Positions 42,196-50,172 of a DNA stretch of 64,000 nucleotides are shown piece by piece (position 1 is the stretch's first letter; each line of letters opens with the position of its first letter). Source of the stretch: an uncultured Erythrobacter sp. (GTDB taxonomy: Bacteria > Pseudomonadota > Alphaproteobacteria > Sphingomonadales > Sphingomonadaceae); contig NZ_CANMIJ010000001.1 of the NCBI RefSeq assembly GCF_947497915.1, positions 218,501 through 282,500 of the forward strand. Direction: 5' to 3'. The notes beneath the pieces were generated by a model that saw nothing but the letters and a program-made list of their open reading frames with translations, ran no database searches and was not told where the DNA came from. Position numbers and translations under genes: made by a program.

Positions 42196-42211
42196 GTGGC
42201 GGAGACGGAGG
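42196..42211. repeat. Right attachment site (att repeat)
   Basis: GTGGCGGAGACGGAGG, identical to 20792-20807; it contains the tRNA-Ser 3' end (CCA to the T stem) plus one flanking base, so the tRNA stays intact on this side. Confidence 0.88.
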
Positions 42212-42287
42212 GATTCGAACCCTCGATACCCGTAGTAGGTATGGTTCCTTAGCAGGGAACTGGTTTCAGCCACTCACCCACGTCTCC
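42197..42287 (-). tRNA. tRNA-Ser (anticodon GCU)
   Basis: A 91-base tRNA on the minus strand with encoded CCA. Acceptor GGAGACG pairs with CGTCTCC, the discriminator is G, the anticodon loop is CTGCTAA within TTCCCTGCTAAGGAA, there is a long variable arm typical of serine tRNAs, and the T arm is GAGGGTTCGAATCCCTC. It is the integration target of the island. Its coding sequence is fully restored by the att repeat. Confidence 0.95.
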
Positions 42288-42326
42288 GCACGTCGCCGAC
42301 GGTCAATCGTCTTGTGCGAGAGGCGC

Positions 42327-42355
42327 GCTATAATCGGGCATCTGCTGGGCGGCAA
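42327..42355 (-). promoter_or_regulatory. Probable tRNA-Ser promoter
   Basis: On the minus strand TTGCCG (42350-42355) and TATAGC (42327-42332) are exactly 17 bases apart, placing a start about 33 bases before the mature tRNA 5' end at 42287. Confidence 0.45.
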
Positions 42356-42594
42356 GGTCGTATCCGACAAAAAAGCATCGAAAACGGCTCTGTATGCGTC
42401 CTTTCCTGACAGGTGGGTTCGCCGAGTGTTCAGCTGCGCGGCTTTATCGCGCTGAAATCAGGCGGCGAATTCGCCTTGTCGCGTTTTCGATTCGCCTCGC
42501 CGCGCGCGCGCTTGTTTGCAGCGTGCAATGCGACTCTCCTGCACGGTGCAGCATTGGGCGTATCAAACGATCAAAGGCCAGACGGACCGCAATT

Positions 42595-43470
42595 ATGAAA
42601 AGCACATCCCACTCTCCGATTTGGACTCGCTTTGTCGGCGCAGCTCTTGCTGCGGCGGCGATGATGGCCGCGCCACTTAGCGCGCAAGGCGTCGGCACCT
42701 TTGATCCCAACGATGTGTTCGGTGCTGAGGCGGGTGCAGCGACATCTGGCGCTGCGCAAGATACAGGCGGCATCGATGCTGATCTCGCCTCACCGCAAGA
42801 GGGCAGCGTGCCAAGCGTCGCGCCGCCGTTGGAAGGGCCGCAGCCCGTGCCTGCAGAAGGCGCCGATGGTGCGGGAGCGGAAACCGCCGCGCCAAGCGTA
42901 TTTGACGATGAATTTGCAGGGTACGGAGATGAGCCGACCATTACCCCGCCAACCGACGAAACCACCGTAATTCCAGAGGCGGACGCAAAGACATACGGCG
43001 AAGATGACTTGATCGGCGCGGCAGAAGGTGTGTTCGGCAAAGGAGCAGAGGGTCTCGCGCGAATGATCGAAGACCTGCTGAAAGATCAAGGCGAGCCCAA
43101 CGGCTATATCGTTGGACGAGAAGCTGGCGGAGCCTTTATCATTGGCGCGCGCTATGGCTCTGGCACGTTGCATCACAAGGTCGAAGGCGAACGCAAAGTC
43201 TATTGGACCGGCCCATCTATCGGGCTGGACGCAGGCGCGAATGCCGCGAAAACTTTTGTCCTTGTCTACAATCTGTTCGACACAGAAGACCTCTACACAC
43301 GCTATCCAGCGGGCGAGGGGCAGGCCTATTTGATCGGCGGAATGCATGCGAGTTACATGCGCAAAGGCGACGTCGTGCTGATCCCGATCCGTCTGGGTGC
43401 GGGCGTTCGGCTTGGCATTAATGCCGGTTATATGAAGTTTTCCAAGAAGCAGCGCTGGCTGCCCTTCTAG
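42595..43470 (+). CDS. eipA: EipA-like cell envelope protein (DUF1134)
   Basis: A 291-residue exported protein: signal peptide (FVGAALAAAAMMAAPLSAQ, cleavage near residue 27), a low-complexity Ala/Pro/Glu/Asp linker (to about residue 130) and the DUF1134 domain (EPNGYIVGREAGGAFIIGARYGSG, KVYWTGPSIGLDAGANAAKTFVLVYNL, GEGQAYLIGGMHASY). The domain is that of EipA, a periplasmic envelope-integrity protein of alphaproteobacteria. ATG 42595 gives a proper signal peptide; an in-frame ATG at 42394 would place 67 residues before it. The 307 bases between the tRNA and this gene hold the tRNA promoter but no gene. Confidence 0.88.
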   Translation: MKSTSHSPIWTRFVGAALAAAAMMAAPLSAQGVGTFDPNDVFGAEAGAATSGAAQDTGGIDADLASPQEGSVPSVAPPLEGPQPVPAEGADGAGAETAAPSVFDDEFAGYGDEPTITPPTDETTVIPEADAKTYGEDDLIGAAEGVFGKGAEGLARMIEDLLKDQGEPNGYIVGREAGGAFIIGARYGSGTLHHKVEGERKVYWTGPSIGLDAGANAAKTFVLVYNLFDTEDLYTRYPAGEGQAYLIGGMHASYMRKGDVVLIPIRLGAGVRLGINAGYMKFSKKQRWLPF

Positions 43471-43561
43471 GTCGCAGTTCGACCCGCAATAATGTGGGCG
43501 AATACGAATGATTGCGAAAAGGCGGTTGCGGCGCATGCGATGCCGCGGCATGCGGGCATTC

Positions 43562-44758
43562 ATGATGCTTGACCGACTCGATCCACAATCGCCCGACGCG
43601 CTGCTTGCTTTGATCAAGATGTACGCGGCCGACAATCGCTCTGACAAAATCGACCTTGGCGTGGGCGTGTACCGCACCGACGAAGGCGACACCCCGGTGT
43701 TCGACGCGATTAAGCGCGCAGAACAGCAGCTGGTGGATGAACAGCCTTCCAAAAGTTATCTTGGCCCAGAAGGCGATATGGGCTTCGTCAACGCTCTCAT
43801 GCCTTACATATTCGGCGAGGATGCGACGATGGGCGGGCGTATTGCAGGGATGCAAACGCCCGGCGGAACGGGCGCTGTGCGCCTTGCGGTTGCGCTGGGT
43901 CAAAAAGCGGGCATGACAAAGCTGCACATGGGAACGCCAAGCTGGCCGAACCATGCGCAAATCTTGAGCGACATCGCGATGGAGATGGCGCCGTTCGAGC
44001 ATGCCAATGCCGATGGCACGGCCAATGTTGGTGCTGTGCTGGCGGCCATTCGCGCCGCCGGCCCGAACGAAGGCATCCTGCTGCATGGCTGCTGCCACAA
44101 TCCGACCGGCGTGGATTATTCGGATGAGGATTGGGCCGCGATTTGCGATGCGATTGCCGAAACCGGCATCTTCCCGATCATCGACACCGCATATCACGGG
44201 CTTGGCCATGGGTTGGATGAAGACGTTGCCGGACTGCGCAGCGTTCTCGCCAAGGTGCCTGAGGCCTTCATAGCCTATAGCTGCGACAAAAACTTTGGCA
44301 TGTACCGTGACCGTGTGGGCGCGTTCTATATTCTGGCGAACGTGCAAGAGACCCTCGACACGGCATTCTCCAACGCCAACGCGCTGGCCCGAGCGAGCTG
44401 GTCTATGCCGCCTGATCACGGTGCGGCAGCAGTCCGCCTGATCCTACGGGATAGCAAACTCACGCAAATCTGGCAGGATGAGCTGTCCGAGATGCGCGGA
44501 CGTATGGCGCAAGTTCGCGTAAAACTTGGCGAGGCCGGAATGCAGGGCAGTGTCGATATGACGCCGCTCGGTTCGCAAAAAGGGCTGTTCTCCGTCCTCC
44601 CTGTGTCCAAGGATCAAGTGGCGCAGCTGCGCAGCGATCACGGCATCTACATGGCAGGTTCTGGCCGCATCAATATTGCGGGTTTGACGATGGGCAATAT
44701 CGACAAATTCATCAGCGCCATCGCCGAGGTAACCGGCCCGGATTCAGACGGCGCGTGA
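43562..44758 (+). CDS. Aromatic/aspartate aminotransferase (PLP-dependent, class I)
   Basis: A 398-residue fold-type I aminotransferase of the TyrB/AspC branch. It starts LDRLDPQSPDALLALIKMYAADNRSDKIDLGVGVYR, the tyrosine/aspartate aminotransferase N-terminus, and has HGCCHNPTGVDYSDEDW and the cofactor lysine in AYSCDKNFGMYRDRVG. It transfers amino groups between aspartate or aromatic amino acids and 2-oxoglutarate. ATG at 43562 or 43565 is preferred to the in-frame 43508 start, whose extra residues are basic and unlike the family. It overlaps the acetyltransferase gene (GTGA). Confidence 0.92.
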   Translation: MMLDRLDPQSPDALLALIKMYAADNRSDKIDLGVGVYRTDEGDTPVFDAIKRAEQQLVDEQPSKSYLGPEGDMGFVNALMPYIFGEDATMGGRIAGMQTPGGTGAVRLAVALGQKAGMTKLHMGTPSWPNHAQILSDIAMEMAPFEHANADGTANVGAVLAAIRAAGPNEGILLHGCCHNPTGVDYSDEDWAAICDAIAETGIFPIIDTAYHGLGHGLDEDVAGLRSVLAKVPEAFIAYSCDKNFGMYRDRVGAFYILANVQETLDTAFSNANALARASWSMPPDHGAAAVRLILRDSKLTQIWQDELSEMRGRMAQVRVKLGEAGMQGSVDMTPLGSQKGLFSVLPVSKDQVAQLRSDHGIYMAGSGRINIAGLTMGNIDKFISAIAEVTGPDSDGA

Positions 44759-45297
44759 ACCGCCAGCCAGTCCTCGAGAATGAGCGGCTGCTGATTAGAC
44801 CGCTGGAGCAAAGCGATTGGGACGCGCTGTTTGCTGTCGCGAGCGATCCGGCGATCTGGGAACAGCATCCCATGCATGATCGCTGGCGTGAAGACGTGTT
44901 TCGCGCCTTCTTTGATGACGCCATGGCCAAAGGCGGCGCGCTGGCGATCATCGACAAAACTAAAGACGAGGTCATCGGATCATCGCGGTATCAGGCGCAT
45001 GATCCCGAAGACGGCGGATCGGTCGAGATCGGCTGGACCTTCTTTGCGACCAAATGCTGGGGCAAGGGGATCAACCGCCAGGTAAAACGCCTGATGCTGG
45101 CCCATGCTTTCGAATTTGTAGAGCGGGTCGATTTCCGCGTTGGCGAGACGAATTACCGCTCCCAAATCGCGCTCGAAAATATCGGAGCAGAGCGCACCCG
45201 CCGCACCGAGCTGGCCCGGTATCAGGGCGCGCGGCTGCTGCACCGGGTATTCGAAATCACCCGCGAAGGGTTCGAAAACGCGCCATTGGCGCAGTAG
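44755..45297 (+). CDS. GNAT family N-acetyltransferase
   Basis: A 180-residue RimJ/RimL-like acetyltransferase. It starts with LENERLLIRPLEQSDWDALFAVASDP and has the CoA-binding region (VEIGWTFFATKCWGKGINRQVKRLMLAHAFE) and NYRSQIALENIGAER, a standard motif of this branch. Its substrate may be a protein N-terminus or a small molecule. The GTG start overlaps the aminotransferase stop by four bases. Confidence 0.9.
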   Translation: MNRQPVLENERLLIRPLEQSDWDALFAVASDPAIWEQHPMHDRWREDVFRAFFDDAMAKGGALAIIDKTKDEVIGSSRYQAHDPEDGGSVEIGWTFFATKCWGKGINRQVKRLMLAHAFEFVERVDFRVGETNYRSQIALENIGAERTRRTELARYQGARLLHRVFEITREGFENAPLAQ

Positions 45298-45471
45298 GAC
45301 TTGCTTGACACTTCTCCAGCTTAAAGCGCGGTTTTTGGCAAGCGCATTTATTGTGCAAATTGCCGCGACAACGATGAGAAAGAGCTGCGTTGTGCGTAGC
45401 GCGGGGCATCAAAGTAGGAAAATTGGGACGCCCTGAGATGAAAATGGATTTGAAGTGTCTATATTGGGTGT

Positions 45472-46107
45472 GTGTCGAAACTTGGCGAAAACCTGCAACG
45501 CGAATGGGACAATGAGCCTAAAGGTGTTGAACTGTGGGACGCTTTGAAGCTTTTTGATACAGATCCAGATGCCGGAATTGTTACTCTGACGGAGCTCGCC
45601 GACGGCGGCTCTGCGCTCGCTATGATGTATCTAGGCTGCAAGCTTTTAAACAATGCGGTCCTCTCCCAAAAGGACGAATCCCTGCAGTGGCTTAAGGCGG
45701 CGGTAGAAAACGGGTCTGTCGAAGCCGGGCTGCAGCTTGCAGCCTACTACCTTAGTGTAAAACAAGGGCAATTGGCGGTCGAGGTGTATGAAAAGCTAGC
45801 CGAAGCCGGCTCCGCTCCTGCGATGTATCGGCTGGGGCAGCTTTACTATTTTTGGGGGTTGGTCGAACGGGACGTAGCAAAATCCGTTGCTTATCTCGAA
45901 AAGGCGAAAGCTGCGGGGCATATCCCCGCCATGGGATCACTTGCTCGAATTTATCTTAATGAAGACTTCGGCATAAAAGGGCGAGTTGCCGCGCACTGGA
46001 ATTGTTTGACCAAAATTCCCGCGGCAATTTGGTACCTTACCAGATACCCGGAAAGTGATCGTTTGCGGGGATTGACCTTGCCATCCGACACTAAAGGAAA
46101 AGGCTAG
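45472..46107 (+). CDS. Sel1-repeat (TPR-like) protein
   Basis: A 211-residue protein of helical Sel1/TPR-like repeats, for example GSALAMMYLGCKLLNN, NGSVEAGLQLAAYYLS and GSAPAMYRLGQLYYFWG, GHIPAMGSLARIYLNED. Such repeats bind other proteins. The start is GTG at 45472. No signal peptide. It is more AT-rich than its neighbours and is isolated between unrelated genes, which hints at a recent arrival, though the case is weak. It converges with ribE, four bases apart. Confidence 0.78.
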   Translation: MSKLGENLQREWDNEPKGVELWDALKLFDTDPDAGIVTLTELADGGSALAMMYLGCKLLNNAVLSQKDESLQWLKAAVENGSVEAGLQLAAYYLSVKQGQLAVEVYEKLAEAGSAPAMYRLGQLYYFWGLVERDVAKSVAYLEKAKAAGHIPAMGSLARIYLNEDFGIKGRVAAHWNCLTKIPAAIWYLTRYPESDRLRGLTLPSDTKGKG

Positions 46108-46111
46108 AGCC

Positions 46112-46735
46112 TCAACTGGCTGCTGCGAGCCCCTGCATCCGCTTTAGATACCGCGCCAGCACATCGATCTCGAGATTGACCTGATCGCCTACGCCCAGCG
46201 CGCCGAGCGTTGTCACTTCGGCGGTGTGCGGGATGATGTTGAGCATAAAATCGCAGGTCTTGTCCGTGCGGTCTCGCACATCGTTGACGGTCAGCGACAC
46301 GCCATTGACGGTGATCGAGCCTTTCTCCGCGATAAAGGGCGACATTTCGGCGCGGGCGCGGATGACCAGTTTCCAGCTGTCGCCAGTCTTTTCGGCCAGC
46401 ACCACTTCGCCGATGGAATCGACATGGCCGGTCACGATATGCCCGCCCAGCTCATCGCCCACGCGCAGGGATGGCTCGATGTTCAATGACTGCCCTTCGG
46501 TCCACATGCCTGCCACTGTGCGTTTCACGGACTCGCCGGAAATATCGACATCGAACCAAGCATCGCCTGCTTCGCCGCCGCGATCAATCACGGTCAGGCA
46601 CACGCCAGAGCACGCGATAGAGGCACCGATATCAATCCGCGCAGGATCAAGCGGCGCGGCGATGCGCGCGCGCAAATCGCCGCGCTGCTCCGCTTTGATG
46701 ATAGTGCCGATGGCGGTGACAATTCCAGTGAACAT
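46112..46735 (-). CDS. ribE: Riboflavin synthase, alpha subunit
   Basis: A 207-residue protein that dismutates two molecules of 6,7-dimethyl-8-ribityllumazine to riboflavin. It starts MFTGIVTAIGTI and consists of two lumazine-binding barrels, with IGASIACSGVCLTVI in the first and KGSITVNGVSLTVNDV in the second. The ATG at 46735 is chosen over an upstream 46837 start because the family always begins MFTGIV. It follows ribD by 13 bases in the same direction. Confidence 0.95.
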   Translation of the reverse strand: MFTGIVTAIGTIIKAEQRGDLRARIAAPLDPARIDIGASIACSGVCLTVIDRGGEAGDAWFDVDISGESVKRTVAGMWTEGQSLNIEPSLRVGDELGGHIVTGHVDSIGEVVLAEKTGDSWKLVIRARAEMSPFIAEKGSITVNGVSLTVNDVRDRTDKTCDFMLNIIPHTAEVTTLGALGVGDQVNLEIDVLARYLKRMQGLAAAS

Positions 46736-46748
46736 TTGAGTGCAGCTC

Positions 46749-47705
46749 CTAGTTGCGGGTTCGCAGATAGGCGGTGAATTCGTCGCTGCCAAGCTGGCGC
46801 CGCTGCGTGAGGTGCCAGCGGCCATGCGCGCTGCCAAGATCGGTCAGACCGATATCGCCGATACCGCGCATTCCTTCGCCGATGATGATCGGAGCGCGGT
46901 AAATATGAAGTTCATCGATCAGATCTTCGCGTAGAAAGCTGGCCGCTGCGCCGCCGCCGCCTTCGACATAGAGATAATGCACAGCGTCCAAATCGCCGAT
47001 CTGCTCTGGCCGGTTGATCACCGTTACCCCGTCGGGTGCAACGCCGCGTGTCAGCAGAATACGTTTCGGGCTGCGATCTTCGAGGCCGGGCAGGCGCACA
47101 TCAAGGCGCGGCTTGTCCGCTCGCCAAGTCCCGCCGCCGACAAGGATCGCGTCATTGCGTGCGCGCTGGGCATGGACATGAGCGCGCGCGGTGTCCCCTG
47201 TGATCCACTGACTGCTGCCGTCAGCCAACGCGATACAGCCGTCGAGCGATACTGCGAGTTTTAACGTGACATAGGGACGGCCGAAAGCGGCCTTGGTGAG
47301 ATATCCGGCTAGGCTGGTCGCAGAAGCTGCATCGCCCAGAATTTCCGCCGCGATCCCAGCGTGTTTCAATCGGGCTATGCCTTTGCCAGCGGTGCGCGGA
47401 TCGGGGTCTTGTTGGCCGATCACGATACGGGCAGGGCGGGCAGTGCCAGCATCGGCAATCACATCCGCGCAGGCAGGGCCGCGCGGGGATTCATGCGCGC
47501 ACGGTTCCAGCGTTACGTAAAGCGTTGCGCCTTTGGCATCGCCTTTGAAGTTCTCGAAGAGATGGGCCTCTGCATGAGGGCGTCCGCCATCCTGCGTCCA
47601 GCCGCGCGCAAGCACAACACCATCGCGGACAAGGATTCCGGCGACACCGGGATTCGGGCTGCTCGCAGGACGAGTGCGCATGGCAAGCCGCGCTGCGGCC
47701 TCCAT
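46749..47705 (-). CDS. ribD: Bifunctional riboflavin deaminase/reductase RibD
   Basis: A 318-residue enzyme for two early riboflavin steps. Residues 1-140 form the zinc deaminase (GRPHAEAHLFEN with H-A-E, and TLEPCAHESPRGPACADV with two cysteines). Residues about 145-318 form the reductase (KLAVSLDGCIALADGSSQWITG, YVEGGGGAAASFL). Read before ribE in the same direction, 13 bases apart. The frame extends nine codons upstream without a standard start codon, so ATG 47705 is used. No FMN riboswitch was visible upstream. Confidence 0.94.
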   Translation of the reverse strand: MEAAARLAMRTRPASSPNPGVAGILVRDGVVLARGWTQDGGRPHAEAHLFENFKGDAKGATLYVTLEPCAHESPRGPACADVIADAGTARPARIVIGQQDPDPRTAGKGIARLKHAGIAAEILGDAASATSLAGYLTKAAFGRPYVTLKLAVSLDGCIALADGSSQWITGDTARAHVHAQRARNDAILVGGGTWRADKPRLDVRLPGLEDRSPKRILLTRGVAPDGVTVINRPEQIGDLDAVHYLYVEGGGGAAASFLREDLIDELHIYRAPIIIGEGMRGIGDIGLTDLGSAHGRWHLTQRRQLGSDEFTAYLRTRN

Positions 47706-47734
47706 CCAATCACGGTCAGAAGTTGGGGCGGCGC

Positions 47735-48214
47735 TTATGGGGTGCTGCCCTCTTCAGAGGGGCCGTCATCCTGCGCGCCATTTTGCGAGCCGCGCATGCG
47801 TTCTGCGCGAGCCTCGGCCTCGGCTGCTTCTTCGGCGGCGCGGCGGGCATCGGCCTCTGCGGCGATCTGTTCGACATCCATACCGGCTGCCGCGCCCAGT
47901 GCCTTGTAAAGCTCCCGTTTGCGCTCGGCGAGGTCCTCTTCGCGTTCTTCGCGCAGCTCCTTCACCTCTTGATTGGCCTCGTTTCCGGCGATGATTTCAT
48001 CATCGCTGCGGTCCGGTTGATACGAGGTGATATAGGTGATCTGCGGACGGTCGGGCGTCTTATAAACCGTCTCCGACGTGACCCAGTAATACATCAGAAC
48101 CAACGGCAAGGTGGATGCGATCAGGATTGGCACTCGCAGCGGGTTAGGCTTACGAAATTCGTGCCAGAAATCGACGACGCCGGTTTTGGGATTGAAGCGT
48201 GAAACGAAGGACAT
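47735..48214 (-). CDS. Hypothetical membrane-anchored coiled-coil protein
   Basis: A 159-residue protein with one membrane helix (residues about 27-46, VPILIASTLPLVLMYYWVTS) followed by a long Glu/Arg/Ala-rich stretch (about 75-145) with coiled-coil character. I do not recognise a named family. It is on the same strand as ribD, 29 bases upstream. Confidence 0.72.
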   Translation of the reverse strand: MSFVSRFNPKTGVVDFWHEFRKPNPLRVPILIASTLPLVLMYYWVTSETVYKTPDRPQITYITSYQPDRSDDEIIAGNEANQEVKELREEREEDLAERKRELYKALGAAAGMDVEQIAAEADARRAAEEAAEAEARAERMRGSQNGAQDDGPSEEGSTP

Positions 48215-48265
48215 GGTCGCAATATAGGGCCTAGGGCTGGATCGCGCCAGATATTAGCGCGCGGC

Positions 48266-48988
48266 TTAACCGAAGCTTGCGTAGAGGGTGCGGCCATTGG
48301 TTTTGAGCCAGCGATCCGCCTCTCCGATATCGCCTTCGTAAAGCTCGCCCAGCAACGCGTGAAAAGCGGGACTGTGGTCAAAATGAACGAGGTGCGTAAC
48401 TTCGTGCGCGACAACGGATCGGCGGACGTGGTCCGGCGCCTGGATCAGCCGCCAGTTCAGCCGGATACGGCTTTTTTCCGAGCAAGATCCCCAGCGTTTT
48501 TGTGCCCGTGACAGGCCGACAGGGACGGGCTCAAGGCTGGCGATATCGCAATAATGCCGCGTCTCTGTCTCAAACAGACCCAGCGCTTCGCGTTCCAGCC
48601 AGCGGCGGATGCGGGTTTCCAATCCATCCAGCGGCCCGCCAACATGCAATTCGTCGCCAACAAGTTTCGGGCGGCGCGGAGCGTCCTTGTTCCAAACGAC
48701 TGTCACCGCCGCGCCCCGAATAGTGATCTCGCCGCCCGGTTCAATCGCAGTCTTCGCAGGGATTTTGGCGAGCTGTTTGGACAGCCACTGCGTCCGGGCG
48801 CGGGCAAAGGCGATCGCTTCGTGACGGTCCCCCCAGCGCGGCAAAGTGATGCGCACTTCACTGCCATCCGGGGCCAGCCGCATCGTCATCCGCTTTGCCG
48901 TTTTGTGACGGCGCAGGACAATCGGCAGAATATCACCGCCGATCTCGATCTCCGGCTCATGCGAAGTCCGTTTGAGCCAGTCGATCAC
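48266..48988 (-). CDS. YgjP-like zinc metallopeptidase (DUF45)
   Basis: A 240-residue protein of the YgjP/WLM-like family. The zinc site is VVAHEVTHLVHFDHSPAFH (H-E-x-x-H plus a downstream H), preceded by SRAQKRWGSCSEKSRIRLNWRLIQAP, a family signature. The GTG at 48988 overlaps the YcgN-like stop (GTGA); an in-frame start nine codons upstream lies in that gene. The substrate is unknown. Confidence 0.86.
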   Translation of the reverse strand: MIDWLKRTSHEPEIEIGGDILPIVLRRHKTAKRMTMRLAPDGSEVRITLPRWGDRHEAIAFARARTQWLSKQLAKIPAKTAIEPGGEITIRGAAVTVVWNKDAPRRPKLVGDELHVGGPLDGLETRIRRWLEREALGLFETETRHYCDIASLEPVPVGLSRAQKRWGSCSEKSRIRLNWRLIQAPDHVRRSVVAHEVTHLVHFDHSPAFHALLGELYEGDIGEADRWLKTNGRTLYASFG

Positions 48989-49443
48989 GGCGCGCTTTCC
49001 TGCGCTGCGTCCCAATCAATAATATGATGCTCAAGCGGGCCTGCATCGGTCTCGCTCACAACACGGCCCGCAACCGAAACGCCGGCGTGTTTTACGCTCT
49101 CACGGTCACCGCTAATAAGGTAATGCCAATCGCGCAAAGGGCGGCTTTCTGCGCGCAGACGGTACGCGCAGGTTTTTGGCAGCCACGGCACGTCTTCGAC
49201 GATGGCCAGTGTCAGGCGCAGACAGTCAGGTACGAATGCTTTGCGCCCGCGATAATTGCTGCATTGCGCGGTGCCCGTGTCGAGCAATTTGCACGCAATA
49301 TTGGTGTCTTCGATGCCGCCAGTGTCGGCGTCCTCGATCTTGTGCAGGCAGCATCTGCCGCAGCCATCACACAGCGCCTCCCACTCCGCCCGCGTCAGCT
49401 TGGCAAGCGGGAGCTCCCAGAACTTGTCTCTCAATTCACCCAT
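48985..49443 (-). CDS. YcgN/UPF0260 cysteine-cluster protein
   Basis: A 152-residue protein of the UPF0260 (YcgN/YkgJ-like) family. It has the cysteine-rich pattern CDGCGRCCLHKIED, a later C in ACKLLD, CSNY and CLRLTL, likely a metal or iron-sulfur site, and the typical WLPKTCAYRL segment. No firm function is known. It overlaps the SCO1-like gene by 13 bases and the metallopeptidase by four, so the three form an operon. Confidence 0.87.
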   Translation of the reverse strand: MGELRDKFWELPLAKLTRAEWEALCDGCGRCCLHKIEDADTGGIEDTNIACKLLDTGTAQCSNYRGRKAFVPDCLRLTLAIVEDVPWLPKTCAYRLRAESRPLRDWHYLISGDRESVKHAGVSVAGRVVSETDAGPLEHHIIDWDAAQESAP

Positions 49444-50054
49444 TTGTCGATTTCTTCGGCGACCGCGTCTGCGCCAAGATCTGTCGGCAACGTCGCCAGT
49501 GGTTCACCCGAAGGCCCAAACAGGTAGGCGATGTTGGAATGGTTCATCAGATATTGGCCGTTATCCAGATCCTCGCCCCGCTCATAATAGACGCGGAACG
49601 TGTCTGCGGCAGATTTCACCTGCTGCGGCGTTCCGGTGAGGCCAATGAATTTGTCAGAGAAAGCCGCGACAAATTCGCCGACAACTTCCGGCGTATCGCG
49701 CTCTGGATCGATGGAGATAAACATCGGCTGGATCATTGCCGCTTTATCCGCATTGCTTTTTTCAAGCGCTTTTAGCCCGCGCGCCAGCTGGCTCATGTCG
49801 TTGGGGCAAATGTCGGGGCAATAGGCAAAACCGAAATAGACAATCCGGTACTGCCCGTCGAAATCGGCCCAGCGCACGGTTTCGCCTACGCTGTTGGTCA
49901 GCTCGAACTCGCCACCGATGGTTGCGCCTGTCAAAGGCGGCTCCTCGGCGGGGCCTTCGGACGGCGCGCCGCTGCACGCGGCAAGCGCCAATGCGCCGGC
50001 CACAGCAAGGCTTGCAAAAAAGGAATTGCGGTAAGGCTTGGCGAGGTGGTTCAT
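49431..50054 (-). CDS. SCO1/SenC copper chaperone lipoprotein
   Basis: A 207-residue lipoprotein: signal with lipobox ALALAAC (Cys27), an acidic-proline linker and a thioredoxin-like SCO domain with the copper ligands C-x3-C (FAYCPDICPND) and histidine (MNHSNIAYLF). SCO proteins deliver copper to the CuA site of cytochrome oxidase in the periplasm. First gene of the leftward operon with the YcgN-like and YgjP-like genes; divergent from the ankyrin gene. Confidence 0.93.
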   Translation of the reverse strand: MNHLAKPYRNSFFASLAVAGALALAACSGAPSEGPAEEPPLTGATIGGEFELTNSVGETVRWADFDGQYRIVYFGFAYCPDICPNDMSQLARGLKALEKSNADKAAMIQPMFISIDPERDTPEVVGEFVAAFSDKFIGLTGTPQQVKSAADTFRVYYERGEDLDNGQYLMNHSNIAYLFGPSGEPLATLPTDLGADAVAEEIDKWVN

Positions 50055-50172
50055 GCTCTGCTAACTGGCTTTCACCCAAGAGGGCGGTTGAAACGGGGCT
50101 CTCAAGACATAAAGTCGTTGTGACGTATTACGCCATCATGTCTGGCAGACATAACAAAAGGATCAAAGCGCG

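Larger units (their letters stand above)
20792..42211. mobile_element. Genomic island integrated in tRNA-Ser(GCU)
   Basis: The 16-base sequence GTGGCGGAGACGGAGG occurs at both ends (20792-20807 and 42196-42211). The right copy is the 3' end of an intact tRNA-Ser gene on the minus strand. A P4-type integrase gene starts 160 bases inside the right end, the standard arrangement for tRNA-targeted islands. Excision would remove 21,404 bases. Cargo is catabolic (21.2-39.5 kb); mobility functions are limited to the integrase, an AlpA-like regulator and a small unknown gene (40.3-42.0 kb). No relaxase, conjugation or capsid genes are present. Confidence 0.88.

Noticed and set aside
47706..48265. Possible FMN riboswitch before the riboflavin genes
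   Set aside because: The short gap before ribD and the upstream coding region show no conserved RFN-type stems.
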